From: Melghirimyces algeriensis
GTDB lineage: Bacteria; Bacillota; Bacilli; Thermoactinomycetales; DSM-45169
Direction of reading: 5' to 3'
NCBI RefSeq assembly: GCF_900182565.1
Contig: NZ_FXTI01000011.1
Location: forward strand, 39,595 to 103,594
Length of the DNA: 64,000 bases
In this document: positions 43,190 to 52,171 of the stretch, piece after piece
Layout: every line of letters starts with the position of its first letter
Numbering within the stretch: the first letter of the stretch is position 1
Notes under the pieces: model-generated
What the model saw: only the letters and a program-made list of their open reading frames with translations
What the model was told of the DNA's origin: nothing
The model's database searches: none
Position numbers and translations under genes: made by a program

Positions 43190-44047
43190 TCAGCTTTGTT
43201 CGTCCTGAATCCGATGACTGCCCGTATAAACGTTAAATCGGTTTTCCCGCGCAAATCCAATCAGTGTGATATTAAACTCCTTTGCCACATCACAGGCAAG
43301 GCTGGAAGGAGCGGAGATTGCTGTGACGATCGGAATCCCGGCGACGGCTGCCTTTTGCATAATTTCGAAGCTGGTTCTTCCGCTGACCATTAAGATGCCG
43401 TTGGAAAATGAATGGTTTTTATGCAGAAACGCATGGCCCAGAAGTTTATCTACAGCATTATGGCGTCCCACATCTTCCCGAAGGAAAAGTGGATTGCCGA
43501 GCGGATCAAACCAACCGGCTGCATGCAGTCCCCCCGTTCGGTCAAAGATTTTCTGTTCCTGGCGAAGGGTCTCTCCCAGTCGGTGAATGGTGGAAGGTGT
43601 AACTGTCAAGTTGCTTTGGACAGGGGCAACGCCTCGGATGCGTACTGCTTCCAGGGACGCTTTGCCGCAAACACCACAGCTGGAGCTGGTATAGAAGTTT
43701 CGTTGAAGGCGATTGAGATCTATGGAGATTCCCGGACGAAGGTTGATATTTACAATATTGTATGGTTGCTCTCCATCCAATTTCAAGTGGTGGCAATAGG
43801 TTATGGTCTCCACATCATCGATAGAGGTCAGAATTCCTTCTGTAAACAGAAAGCCGGCGGCCAGCTCAAAGTCATTTCCCGGTGTTCGCATGGTCACAGC
43901 TACAGAAACAGGCTCAGGTAGGTGGGGAAAAACGAGGCGGATCTCCATGGGTTCTTCCACTACCAAAGAGTCTCTGCTTTGTACGGACGTATGATCCTTA
44001 AACTTCTGAATCCATCGATGGGTTGAGCGGGATCTGGTTTGACGCAT
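43190..44047 (-). CDS. fdhD: Formate dehydrogenase accessory sulfurtransferase FdhD
   Basis: 285 residues. The active CxxC pair Cys124/Cys127 is in SSCGVCGKA, with GNDFELAAGFLFTEGI before it and REDVGRHNAVDKLLG and VSGRTSFEIMQKA after. It carries sulfur from a cysteine desulfurase to the molybdenum cofactor of formate dehydrogenase. ATG at 44047 follows GGGAGGACCC. No formate dehydrogenase gene is in the window. Monocistronic, convergent with sigB. Confidence 0.94.
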   Translation of the reverse strand: MRQTRSRSTHRWIQKFKDHTSVQSRDSLVVEEPMEIRLVFPHLPEPVSVAVTMRTPGNDFELAAGFLFTEGILTSIDDVETITYCHHLKLDGEQPYNIVNINLRPGISIDLNRLQRNFYTSSSCGVCGKASLEAVRIRGVAPVQSNLTVTPSTIHRLGETLRQEQKIFDRTGGLHAAGWFDPLGNPLFLREDVGRHNAVDKLLGHAFLHKNHSFSNGILMVSGRTSFEIMQKAAVAGIPIVTAISAPSSLACDVAKEFNITLIGFARENRFNVYTGSHRIQDEQS

Positions 44048-44298
44048 GGGTCCTCCCTTTAAATCGATGAGATTGATCCTAACGGATCATTCTTTTTCTT
44101 AAAAGCGTACCGTTTCAGAAGATGAAGATCAACTACAGATGAAAGCTTAAGATCCATCTTTGGACCGAATGAGCCTAGACGGAAAGCGGAATTTTTTAAT
44201 CCAAAAGAATAAATTTATGTGATTGAGGAAACCCGACGGTCTCCTTGGTCGTTTTTTGTTGTTTGAGGGAATCATTACACACGGAGGGGAGAGAATGT

Positions 44299-45342
44299 AT
44301 GAAGCGCCTTCTTCTGGTGGGAATTGTGACCAGCAGTCTGCTCGCTGGGATGATACCGTATCAGACTGTCAACGCGGAGGGGAGTGTCGGTGAGAAGAAA
44401 CAGGAATTGAAGGATGTACAAAAAGAACAGAAGGATACAAAGGAGACACTGAAGGAATTAAAGAGTAAAATTGAACCGCATAAGAAAAAAGTTGAGAAGA
44501 TGGAAAAGAAAATTTCCCAAATCAACAAAAAAATCCAGAAATCGGAAAAAGAGAACAAAAAGAATGAAAAGAAACTGAAAAAATATGATCAATTGTTCAA
44601 GGACCGTGTCCGTCTGATCTATGCCAAAGGGGAAATGGGTTCCATGCAAGCGTTGCTTGAATCAGAGGACTTTGGCGAGTTTTTGGAGCGATTTGAAACA
44701 CTCCGACTGATCTTGATGAGGGATAAGACGTTATTTAACAAATATGATAAAGTTCGGAAAGAGCATGAAAAATTGAAAAAAGAGTTGTCCGACTTAAGAA
44801 AAAAGCAGGAGAAAGAAGCGGAAAAAACGAGAAAGGTTTACGACGAAATCAATAAAGAGATTGCAAAAGCGCAAGAAAAGCTTGCTTCGCTTCATTCCAA
44901 GGAGAGCAGCATCCAGGAAGAAATTAATCGACTGACCCTGGTGGATGCTTCCCTGTATCCTTATAAATATGCCAGTACTTCCGGGGTGGACCCATGGGGA
45001 TTCTACATCCGACAGTGTACCTCATTTGTCGCTTGGCGGCTCAATCAACAAGGGGTTCGGTTTACCAACACCATGCGGGGGGGCCGTTTCGGCAATGCCG
45101 GGAATTGGGATGATAATGCGAGAGCCCTTGGGATCCGTGTGGACAAACGACCGGCTGTCGGAGCCGTTGCACAATTTAATCCCGGTGTGGGTGGTGCCAG
45201 CAGTGTCTATGGACATGTTGCCTTTGTCACGGCTGTTCATGGTTCCACGATCACGATTGAAGAATATAATCATCGTCCCTATGCATTTAGTCGTCGAGTG
45301 ATTCCCGTCTCTTCTGTCAGCAATTTTATTCATATGAACTAG
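44299..45342 (+). CDS. Secreted coiled-coil CHAP-domain peptidoglycan hydrolase (PcsB-like)
   Basis: 347 residues. Signal peptide (about 1-26, ending VNAEG), a long Lys/Glu-rich coiled coil (about 28-225), and a C-terminal CHAP domain (about 230-347) with catalytic Cys240 (RQCTSFVAWRL) and His306 (GHVAFVTAV). The layout is that of PcsB/CwlO-type hydrolases held inactive by the coiled coil and activated at the membrane by FtsEX. ATG at 44299 follows ACGGAGGGG. Single-gene unit with a strong terminator. FtsEX is not nearby, so activation is inferred from layout. Confidence 0.9.
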   Translation: MKRLLLVGIVTSSLLAGMIPYQTVNAEGSVGEKKQELKDVQKEQKDTKETLKELKSKIEPHKKKVEKMEKKISQINKKIQKSEKENKKNEKKLKKYDQLFKDRVRLIYAKGEMGSMQALLESEDFGEFLERFETLRLILMRDKTLFNKYDKVRKEHEKLKKELSDLRKKQEKEAEKTRKVYDEINKEIAKAQEKLASLHSKESSIQEEINRLTLVDASLYPYKYASTSGVDPWGFYIRQCTSFVAWRLNQQGVRFTNTMRGGRFGNAGNWDDNARALGIRVDKRPAVGAVAQFNPGVGGASSVYGHVAFVTAVHGSTITIEEYNHRPYAFSRRVIPVSSVSNFIHMN

Positions 45343-45344
45343 TC

Positions 45345-45392
45345 AATAAAAAGCGGAGGCAACTGATGTTCACAGTTCCTCCGCTTTTTATT
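45345..45392. terminator. Bidirectional terminator between CHAP and nadE genes
   Basis: AATAAAAAGCGGAGG / CCTCCGCTTTTTATT perfect 15-bp stem with an 18-base loop. Confidence 0.88.
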
Positions 45393-45400
45393 GATTCATG

Positions 45401-46228
45401 TTAAGTCTTCCACCAATCATCAAAAGGTGTAACAGGCAGAGCACGCTTGTGACGGGTGGAAAGGAATTTCTGTTCAATTCGTTTTGCGACGGAAAGGGGG
45501 ACTTCCTTTCCTTCCAAGTAATTATCAATTTGGTTATAGGTGAGTTGCAGCTCATCTTCATCTGAGCGCCCTGGCTGATCATCCAGAAGGTCTGCGGTTG
45601 GCGTTTTTTCATAAAGGGACGGCTCAGCTCCCAAATATTTCAGAAGCTGTTTCCCTTGGCGTTTGTTCAGTCCAAATAAAGGGATCAGATCACATCCCCC
45701 GTCTCCATATTTGGTGAAGAAACCTGTCACGGCTTCAGCTGCATGATCGGTGCCCACCACAAGCAAGTTATAAGTGCCAGCAATTTCATATTGGGCAACC
45801 ATTCGTTCCCGTGCTTTTGCATTTCCTTTTACATAATCGGATATTTCCTGGCCAGTGGCTTCCTTAAATCCACGGACGGAACCATCCACCGCTTCTTTAA
45901 TGTTAAAGGTGAGAGTGCGATCGGGTTGAATAAACTGAAGGGACTGACGGGCATCCTCTTCATCCCGCTGAACACCATAGGGAAGCCGCATAGCGATAAA
46001 TTGATAGTTTTGCTGCGTTTCCTTTCTTAATTCCTCCACAGCCATTTGACATAGCTTTCCTGCCAATGTGGAGTCCTGTCCACCGGAGATGCCCAGTACC
46101 AGTCCTTGGGTACCAGTGCTCAAAATATATTGTTTGATAAACTGAACGCGTTTTTGAATCTCCTTTTCCAAATCAATGGTTGGTTGAACATGAAGTTCAT
46201 CGATGATCCTTTGTTGAATCGGACGCAT
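45401..46228 (-). CDS. nadE: NH3-dependent NAD+ synthetase
   Basis: 275 residues, the length of the ammonia-dependent class, with no glutaminase domain. ATP pyrophosphatase loop SGGQDS at 48-53; AHGYGVQ-like RLPYGVQRDEEDA, VKGNAKARERMVAQYEIA and GTDHAAEAVTGFFTKYGDGG carry substrate and Mg contacts. Last step of NAD synthesis: deamido-NAD + NH3 + ATP. ATG at 46228 after AAGGAGGC. Divergent from the YetF-like gene. Confidence 0.95.
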   Translation of the reverse strand: MRPIQQRIIDELHVQPTIDLEKEIQKRVQFIKQYILSTGTQGLVLGISGGQDSTLAGKLCQMAVEELRKETQQNYQFIAMRLPYGVQRDEEDARQSLQFIQPDRTLTFNIKEAVDGSVRGFKEATGQEISDYVKGNAKARERMVAQYEIAGTYNLLVVGTDHAAEAVTGFFTKYGDGGCDLIPLFGLNKRQGKQLLKYLGAEPSLYEKTPTADLLDDQPGRSDEDELQLTYNQIDNYLEGKEVPLSVAKRIEQKFLSTRHKRALPVTPFDDWWKT

Positions 46229-46376
46229 GGGTAAAAAAGCCTCCTTACCTTTACTTCTGTTTTCTCTTTCCACTCACTTTACCTTAAACGATGCTGGGAT
46301 GCACCTTTGTTTTGATGGTATTTCCAAGAGTGGGTGGGGAATGGTAGATAATAAGCAGGTTAAAGGAGCGGTTGCA

Positions 46377-46985
46377 ATGACTTATTTAAAGTGGAGCGGC
46401 ATGGCGGTTTTAATTTTGGCGGTTGGAACCTTGTTACTGCGATTGGGAGGGAGAAAATCAATCTCTCAGATGACCATCGTTGAGACGGTGATCATGATTT
46501 CCATCGGTACTTTATTGATTCAGCCGGTCAGCGGGAAAGATATGACGATCACGTTTGTTGTGGCCGCAGTACTGATTATTATGTTACGGCTATTTGAACA
46601 CCTTCAGGTGAAATCGGACATAATGGAAACATTACTTACCGGAAAAGCCATCCCCGTGATCCAAAATGGACAGGTTTTGACGGATCAGCTAAAGAAGCTG
46701 AGATTGACCATCGACCAGCTGGAAATGCGGCTGAGACAAAACAGTATCACACATATCGAGGATGTAAAATGGGCAACGTTGGAGCCAAGTGGTCAGTTGG
46801 GTTATGAATTAAAAGAACATGCCAAACCTGCCACCAAAGGAGATATTGAGCAACTGATGGCCTCCATTGAAAGTAAAATCAAGCTGGTACACGTTCCGCC
46901 CCCTGCCCAGCCGAGTCAGGAGAACTTGTTTACAGAAGTAAACCGAAAAGAAAAAGATAATCCCGATCAGGGAGAGTTACAGTAA
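46377..46985 (+). CDS. YetF/YdfS-like DUF421 membrane protein
   Basis: 202 residues. Three hydrophobic helices (about 5-80, with LLLRLGGRKSISQMTIVETVIMISIGTLL) precede a cytoplasmic YetF-type domain (about 85-190, LRQNSITHIEDVKWATLEPSGQLGYE). Family of unknown role; YetF-type proteins appear as spore membrane proteins in some Bacillus. ATG after AAAGGAGCGG. The last 25 residues are charged and Pro-rich. Confidence 0.8.
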   Translation: MTYLKWSGMAVLILAVGTLLLRLGGRKSISQMTIVETVIMISIGTLLIQPVSGKDMTITFVVAAVLIIMLRLFEHLQVKSDIMETLLTGKAIPVIQNGQVLTDQLKKLRLTIDQLEMRLRQNSITHIEDVKWATLEPSGQLGYELKEHAKPATKGDIEQLMASIESKIKLVHVPPPAQPSQENLFTEVNRKEKDNPDQGELQ

Positions 46986-47034
46986 AGGGGTAGTTCCTAT
47001 TTACGGATAAAAGCATATCAGGGTGGAAACAGTC

Positions 47035-47099
47035 GAACTGACATAGACCCCTTCCTCTGTCTACCGGGTGCAAATCGTGGAAAGGGGTAGTTCGTTTTT
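47035..47099 (+). terminator. Possible terminator after YetF-like gene
   Basis: CCCCTTCC can pair with GGAAAGGGG (one-base bulge), followed by TAGTTCGTTTTTG. A first copy of AAAGGGGTAGTTC at 46984-46996 could compete for the same partner. Confidence 0.4.
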
Positions 47100-47158
47100 G
47101 TTCCCGTTACGTTTATGGTTGTAAGGTTTGGGTATGTTTCTCTGAAAGATGTACGAGC

Positions 47159-47914
47159 TTAGGTTTGACTGTTATGGGTACTGTTGGGTGACATCCCGCT
47201 TTTTTTGCTTCCGATTATGATCATCACAACGACAAAAATCACTGCCAATGCGATTAAGCCACCTAATACACCAAATACATATACCGGCCAATTCGCCTTG
47301 CTGGTTACAGTTACAATTTTTTGATTTTCTTTTGCTTTGGTCAGATCGATATTCCAATGGGCTGTATTTTCTTTTAGTGATGATGTACTGGTTTGATCCT
47401 CTTCGATCGATCCAGGCATGGTTACCTCCACCAAAAACCTGGGATCAATCCTCTCCTCCTCCGCATCAGACCAATCCCTGAGATCGTCATCCAATTTTAA
47501 AGGGAGTAAATATGTATCAAAAAAGAATCCTTCTTCTTTTTTGATTTCTACTTCCAGATCTTCCTCTTTGCAATATTTATTGAAATCATCAATGCTTGCA
47601 AAGTCCAATTGTGCTTCTACAATATTTTTATCACCTTCTGTACGTGTTGTTGTTTTGATATGTTCGATGAGGTCTGTGTCATCTTGGTCCGTAAGTTCTT
47701 CTTCCAGATCAGACGCGGACTCAGAAATCACTTCTTCAAACAGCCCAGATCCTCCCAGACCAACTACCATTCGTACAGAATCATCGTCATTCACTTTTAT
47801 TTTCCAGCGTGTTTCAAAAAGGCTCTTCTCCTTTGCTTGCACAGGTGTGATCCAAAGAGAAAACAACATAACAAATGTAAATATCAGTCCCAAAGATTTT
47901 TTGCAATCAGGCAT
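47159..47914 (-). CDS. Secreted membrane-anchored LppM-like protein (DUF3153 type)
   Basis: 251 residues. Signal peptide (about 1-27, ending VQAKE), an extracellular beta/acidic domain (about 35-205, with RWKIKVNDDDSVRMVVGLGG near its start), then one C-terminal helix (about 210-235) and a short Ser/Asn-rich tail. The N-terminal 'wKikVnaDGSa' start followed by Leu/Asp-rich strands resembles the LppM/DUF3153 surface family. Role unknown. ATG at 47914 follows GGAGAGGG. Stands alone. Confidence 0.55.
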   Translation of the reverse strand: MPDCKKSLGLIFTFVMLFSLWITPVQAKEKSLFETRWKIKVNDDDSVRMVVGLGGSGLFEEVISESASDLEEELTDQDDTDLIEHIKTTTRTEGDKNIVEAQLDFASIDDFNKYCKEEDLEVEIKKEEGFFFDTYLLPLKLDDDLRDWSDAEEERIDPRFLVEVTMPGSIEEDQTSTSSLKENTAHWNIDLTKAKENQKIVTVTSKANWPVYVFGVLGGLIALAVIFVVVMIIIGSKKSGMSPNSTHNSQT

Positions 47915-48336
47915 GTAAACATCCCTCTCCTGTTTTATTCAACTTTATGGATTTTCCTACTATTATCGATTAGTAGTATATCATTTTTTTCCTACGTCAC
48001 ACCAAACAATAAAAATTCGCCTTTATGTTATGTGAGAGAGGTTTAAAGGACAAATGGCGCCCAGGGTTGCTTCACTCCTTGGGCGCGTTTGCTGTCCAAG
48101 AAGGGTGTTTGCTCCGTGTAGGCAGGTGTGGATGCAACACAGTGAAATCTTAAAACATCCTTCTTGAATTGATTTTCTGTAAAGTTACAATTATATAACA
48201 ATCCTCCCATTTAGGTAAATATTTAGAATAATGGTAGGTTTGTGGCGGTTTGGGTGAAGTAGTGATGAAATGGCGAAAAATCAAACCATAATGGAGAGTG
48301 ATGGATTCATGCCTTCTTACAAATGATGGGATGTCT
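47915..48336. other. Intergenic region upstream of LppM-like gene and downstream of amt
   Basis: Contains a GC-rich hairpin at 48057-48086 (GCGCCC... / ...GGGCGC, then GTTTG) that could act as a terminator on the plus strand. No gene with a ribosome binding site or recognisable protein was found. Confidence 0.4.
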
Positions 48337-49623
48337 TCAGCTGGCTTCAGCCTTGGTTTGAACTGCTTTTGGTCCTGTTGGAGAAAGGTGTTCAGGATAA
48401 CCGTAGCTACCATGTTCACTCAGATCCAATCCGATCCTTTCATCGTTTTCCGTAACCCGAAGACCCGTTAGTTTATCCAGTACCCATAGGATCAGAAAGG
48501 AGGTGAGAGCCACATAGATGGCAGAAACCAAAACTCCCGTTGCCTGGACTCCCAGTTGACTCCATCCGCCTCCGTACAGAAGCCCTGGTTTACCGATCCC
48601 TGTGATCTCCACTAGGCGTGGGGAAGCGAAGAAGCCAGTGGACAGGGTTCCCCAAATTCCCGCAATTCCATGAACAGAAAAGGCATAGACAGGATCGTCC
48701 ACTCCTTTTTGTTCAAAGTACAGAGCGGTAAACACGGTGAGCGAACCTGCGACAGCTCCGATGACTACGGCAGCCCAAGGCTCCACAAAGGCACAGGCGG
48801 CTGTAATCGCGACCAAGCCTGCCAAAACGCCGTTTAGTATCATGGGAATCTCCGGTTTTCCCACTAACAGGTGAACCGTTGCCAGAGCGGCGACAGCACC
48901 GGCCGCAGCAGCCAGATTGGTGGTGAGGGCGACATATCCAAAGAAACCGTCCTGTGCGCTCAGGGTACTCCCTGGATTAAATCCAAACCAGCCCAGCCAG
49001 ATGATTAAGGTTCCCAACACCGTATACACCTGATTGTGTCCAGGAATAGCATTGGGCTTTCCATTGGCATTAAATTTTCCAATTCGGGGTCCCAGGATTA
49101 ATGTGGCCACCAGAGCGGCAATCCCTCCCTGTAGATGAACAACCGTTGAACCGGCGAAATCCTGTTTTCCCAGTTCACTCAACCAGCCTCCACCCCAGAT
49201 CCAGTGCCCTACGACAGGATAGATGACTGTGGTGTATAACAGACTGAAGATCACATAAACACTCAGCTTGCCCCGTTCAGCAAATCCCCCCCATGCAATT
49301 CCCAAGGAAACCGCTACAAAGGAAAGCTGGAACAGATAAGAAATCTCCAGAGGAAGACCTCCCTCCTCGGTTGGAATGTCCAAGAACCAACCGGAGGTTC
49401 CGATCCACTGGTTCCCTTCTCCGAAAGTAAGCCCATAACCGATGGCCCAGAATGCCAGCGCAGCGATTGAAAATGTAATGAGTTGTTTGCCGGCGATGTG
49501 ACCGGCATTTTTCATTCGTGCGGAACCGGCTTCCAACAATACAAACCCCGCCTGCATAAAGATGACCAGGATGGCACAGACCATTACCCAGATCGCATCA
49601 ACGGATATGATGACATTTTCCAT
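48337..49623 (-). CDS. amt: Ammonium transporter
   Basis: 428 residues, eleven predicted helices. Amt landmarks: FMQAGFVLLEAGSARMKNAGH near residue 22, GGWLSELGKQDFAGSTVVHLQGG with the His twin region, FGFNPGSTL, and VHGIAGIWGTLSTGFFA with the second pore His. Ammonium uptake under nitrogen limitation. ATG at 49623 after AAGGAGG. No GlnK gene adjoins. Two TnrA/GlnR-type boxes lie within 105 bases upstream. Confidence 0.95.
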   Translation of the reverse strand: MENVIISVDAIWVMVCAILVIFMQAGFVLLEAGSARMKNAGHIAGKQLITFSIAALAFWAIGYGLTFGEGNQWIGTSGWFLDIPTEEGGLPLEISYLFQLSFVAVSLGIAWGGFAERGKLSVYVIFSLLYTTVIYPVVGHWIWGGGWLSELGKQDFAGSTVVHLQGGIAALVATLILGPRIGKFNANGKPNAIPGHNQVYTVLGTLIIWLGWFGFNPGSTLSAQDGFFGYVALTTNLAAAAGAVAALATVHLLVGKPEIPMILNGVLAGLVAITAACAFVEPWAAVVIGAVAGSLTVFTALYFEQKGVDDPVYAFSVHGIAGIWGTLSTGFFASPRLVEITGIGKPGLLYGGGWSQLGVQATGVLVSAIYVALTSFLILWVLDKLTGLRVTENDERIGLDLSEHGSYGYPEHLSPTGPKAVQTKAEAS

Positions 49624-49648
49624 AAGAGGAAACCTCCTTAACGTTCTA

Positions 49649-49665
49649 TGTAAGAATACTTAACA
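49649..49665. promoter_or_regulatory. TnrA/GlnR-like box 1 upstream of amt
   Basis: TGTAAGAATACTTAACA matches the 17-bp TnrA/GlnR consensus TGTnAnAWWWTMTnACA at all conserved ends, with two internal mismatches. Confidence 0.55.
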
Positions 49666-49709
49666 TGTAATTGATAATACCACATCATTAATCTGAACAC
49701 AACAATTAA

Positions 49710-49726
49710 TGTCAAAAAACATGACA
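49710..49726. promoter_or_regulatory. TnrA/GlnR-like box 2 upstream of amt
   Basis: TGTCAAAAAACATGACA matches the same consensus with a single mismatch. Centre-to-centre distance to box 1 is 61 bases. Upstream placement suits TnrA activation of amt. The remaining region to 49936 shows nothing further. Confidence 0.7.
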
Positions 49727-49936
49727 TAAAAAGGGCGGTGGCAGACATTTCAGAGGAAAAGCGGTACCTTTTGGTGGCAGAAACGTGCTCTTATCCCATA
49801 TCGATGGGGAGTGTCAAGAGGAAAATATCATCAAATTGGATGTGGTCAATCAAGAACAGGACCGATCCTGTACGAATTTCTAGGGAAAGAGCAACCTCCT
49901 GCACCTTCGCATAGAATAAATAAAAAATTTTAAATA

Positions 49937-49965
49937 TTGATTTTTTTGATGGCAAATGATAGTAT
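49937..49965 (+). promoter_or_regulatory. Promoter of isomerase/dehydrogenase genes
   Basis: TTGATT (49937-49942), 17-base spacer, TAGTAT (49960-49965), 57 bases before the ATG at 50022. Confidence 0.6.
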
Positions 49966-50021
49966 GAATTACGCCTATATCTGTGGAATGTTGTAACTCA
50001 TATCTGAAAGTGGGTATACGG

Positions 50022-50990
50022 ATGAAATTGGGTGTATTTACTGTCCTGTTTCAGGAGAAACCGTTTGCAGAGATGCTAGATTACGTCAAGGGTGCAGGAC
50101 TGGATGCAATCGAGTTGGGAACGGGCAATAATCCGGGAAATGCACATTGTAATCCAGATCTGTTGTTGGATGATGCGTCTAAATTACGGTCTTTTAAGAA
50201 AACGGTTGCACAAAAGGGATTGATTATCAGTGGGTTAAGTTGCCATGGAAATCCGCTTTCACCTGTGCAATCGATTGCTGTAAACAGTCATGAGACGTTT
50301 GTAAAGACGGTACAATTGGCAGAAAAACTGGAAGTGCCAGTGGTTAACTGTTTTTCCGGTGTTCCGGGAGACCATGAACACGCCAAATATCCAAACTGGC
50401 CGGTAGCACCCTGGCCAAATGAGTATCGTGAGGTATTAGAGTGGCAATGGAAAGAAAAGGTGATTCCGTATTGGAAGGAGTGGGGCCATTATGCTGCCGA
50501 TCATCATGTGAAAGTGGCGGTGGAACTGCATGGAGGCTTTTCTGTGCATACCCCGGCGACCATGCTGCGTCTGCGGGAGGAAGTGGGTGAGGTGATGGGA
50601 GCCAATTTGGACCCCAGTCATCTGTGGTGGCAAGGAATTGATCCGGTTGCCGCTATTAAGATTTTGGGGCGTGCGGGTGCCATTCATCATTTTCATGCCA
50701 AGGATACGTATATTGACCAAGAGCAAGTCAATATGCATGGATTGACTGATATGCAGCCATATGACAAGATGCAGGATCGTGCCTGGATCTTCCGTACAGT
50801 AGGATTGGGTCATGATATGAAAGAATGGGCAGATATGATCAGTGCACTCCGTCTGGTGGGCTATGATTATGTTGTCAGCATTGAGCATGAAGATGCACTT
50901 TTGTCGACAGAGGAAGGGTTTCACAAAGCGGTAACCAACTTAAAATCCGTGATACCCAAAGATCCGATGCCCAGCATGTGGTGGGTATAA
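50022..50990 (+). CDS. Sugar phosphate isomerase/epimerase-like TIM-barrel protein (AP endonuclease 2 family)
   Basis: 322 residues. Xylose-isomerase-like TIM barrel: IELGTGNNPGNAHCNPDLL, the conserved metal-region Glu in VAVELHGGFSVHTPATMLRL, NLDPSHLWWQGIDP, HHFHAKDTYID and SIEHEDALLS at barrel-end metal positions. Members act on keto-sugars or inositols (IolE, IolI, epimerases). Closely followed by a Gfo/Idh/MocA dehydrogenase, a combination used in 3-keto-sugar or inositol-type pathways. Exact substrate unknown. ATG at 50022 with AAAGTGGG upstream. Confidence 0.82.
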   Translation: MKLGVFTVLFQEKPFAEMLDYVKGAGLDAIELGTGNNPGNAHCNPDLLLDDASKLRSFKKTVAQKGLIISGLSCHGNPLSPVQSIAVNSHETFVKTVQLAEKLEVPVVNCFSGVPGDHEHAKYPNWPVAPWPNEYREVLEWQWKEKVIPYWKEWGHYAADHHVKVAVELHGGFSVHTPATMLRLREEVGEVMGANLDPSHLWWQGIDPVAAIKILGRAGAIHHFHAKDTYIDQEQVNMHGLTDMQPYDKMQDRAWIFRTVGLGHDMKEWADMISALRLVGYDYVVSIEHEDALLSTEEGFHKAVTNLKSVIPKDPMPSMWWV

Positions 50991-51009
50991 AGTTGGGAGG
51001 ATAACAGAG

Positions 51010-52038
51010 ATGGAAAAGCTCAGGGTGGGTGTAATCGGATGTGGCAGTATTGCCAAGTACCGTCATATACCGGAATATGCAGAGGATAAGCGAGTGGAGC
51101 TGGTTGCCTTTTGCGATCCAGTGCATATGCGTGCGCGAGCATTTGCTGATCAATATGGGGGAAAGGTGTATACGGATTATAAAGAGATGCTCGAAGAGAC
51201 GGATTTGGATGCTGTCAGTGTGTGTACACCCAATGTATGGCACGCTCCGATTACAATTGCGGCGGCCAACGCCGGAAAGCATATACTCTGCGAAAAACCG
51301 ATGGCTACTTCTACGGCAGAAGGTAAAGCAATGATTGCAGCTGCACAGGATAACAATGTGCATCTGATGATTGGACATAATCAACGATTGATGCCCCCAC
51401 ACATCAAAGCAAAGGAACTGCTGACAAGTGGCAAGTTGGGTGAAGTGCGAATTTTCCGTACTGTGTTTGCACATGGTGGACCGGAGACTTGGAGTGTGGA
51501 AGGGGAAGGCGGCTGGTTTTTTCAGAAGGAGCAGGCTGCAATTGGAGCGATGGGTGACCTGGGTGTACACAAGGTGGATCTGATTCGCTGGTTATTGGAT
51601 GATGAGGTCCAGGAAGTGGCTGGTATGACGGGTATCCTGCAAAAAGAAACAGCGGACGTTGATGACAATGCCGTTGTTATTATGCGTATGAGACATGGAG
51701 CCATGGGAACAATGACCGCCAGTTGGACACATCAACCGGGAGAAGATAACAGTACGGTTTTATATTGCAGCAACGGAATCGTTCGGATCGGAACCGATCC
51801 CATCCACCAAGTGATTGTGGAGTGGAAAGATAAAGAGGTGGAACGGTTCCAGACAGGATCACTGGCTAGTAATGAAGAAGGAGGCCAAGAAGTGAACAGT
51901 GGAATCATTACTGCTTTCGTGGATGGTGTATTACAGGGAACACCACCGCTGATTCCCGGCGAAGAAGGGCTAAAGTCATTAAGTGTAATATTGGCCGTGT
52001 TGAAATCTGTGGATCAGAAGCGTTTGGTGCATATGTAA
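51010..52038 (+). CDS. Gfo/Idh/MocA family oxidoreductase
   Basis: 342 residues. N-terminal Rossmann domain with GVIGCGSIAKYRHIP near residue 8 and the family's EKPMA (nicotinamide-side Lys) near 95; C-terminal alpha/beta domain with GAMGDLGVHKVDLIRWLL carrying the Asp/His catalytic pair region. NAD(P)-dependent oxidation or reduction of a sugar or cyclitol. Separated by 19 bases from the isomerase gene, so the two form one unit. Its place in front of maltodextrin transport genes suggests a glucoside substrate (inference). Confidence 0.88.
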   Translation: MEKLRVGVIGCGSIAKYRHIPEYAEDKRVELVAFCDPVHMRARAFADQYGGKVYTDYKEMLEETDLDAVSVCTPNVWHAPITIAAANAGKHILCEKPMATSTAEGKAMIAAAQDNNVHLMIGHNQRLMPPHIKAKELLTSGKLGEVRIFRTVFAHGGPETWSVEGEGGWFFQKEQAAIGAMGDLGVHKVDLIRWLLDDEVQEVAGMTGILQKETADVDDNAVVIMRMRHGAMGTMTASWTHQPGEDNSTVLYCSNGIVRIGTDPIHQVIVEWKDKEVERFQTGSLASNEEGGQEVNSGIITAFVDGVLQGTPPLIPGEEGLKSLSVILAVLKSVDQKRLVHM

Positions 52039-52097
52039 CCGAATATCATTGGGAAAAGGAATTTTACGGATTGGAATCCTTTTCTGGGTGTCATTTG

Positions 52098-52142
52098 TGC
52101 AAACGCTTTCCTGAAGAATTCCTGTTAATGAAAACGGTTGCG
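52098..52142. promoter_or_regulatory. Two LacI/CcpA-type operators upstream of mdxE
   Basis: TGCAAACGCTTTCC (52098-52111) and TGAAAACGGTTGCG (52129-52142) each fit the CRE/LacI consensus TGnAAnCGnWWnCA with one mismatch. The second is almost the same as the site next to the lacI gene (CGAAAACGATTGCA, 58742-58755). They could bind the cluster's own LacI regulator, CcpA, or both. Confidence 0.6.
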
Positions 52143-52171
52143 CAGTAAAAGGTGAAAGGGGATCTGATGTA

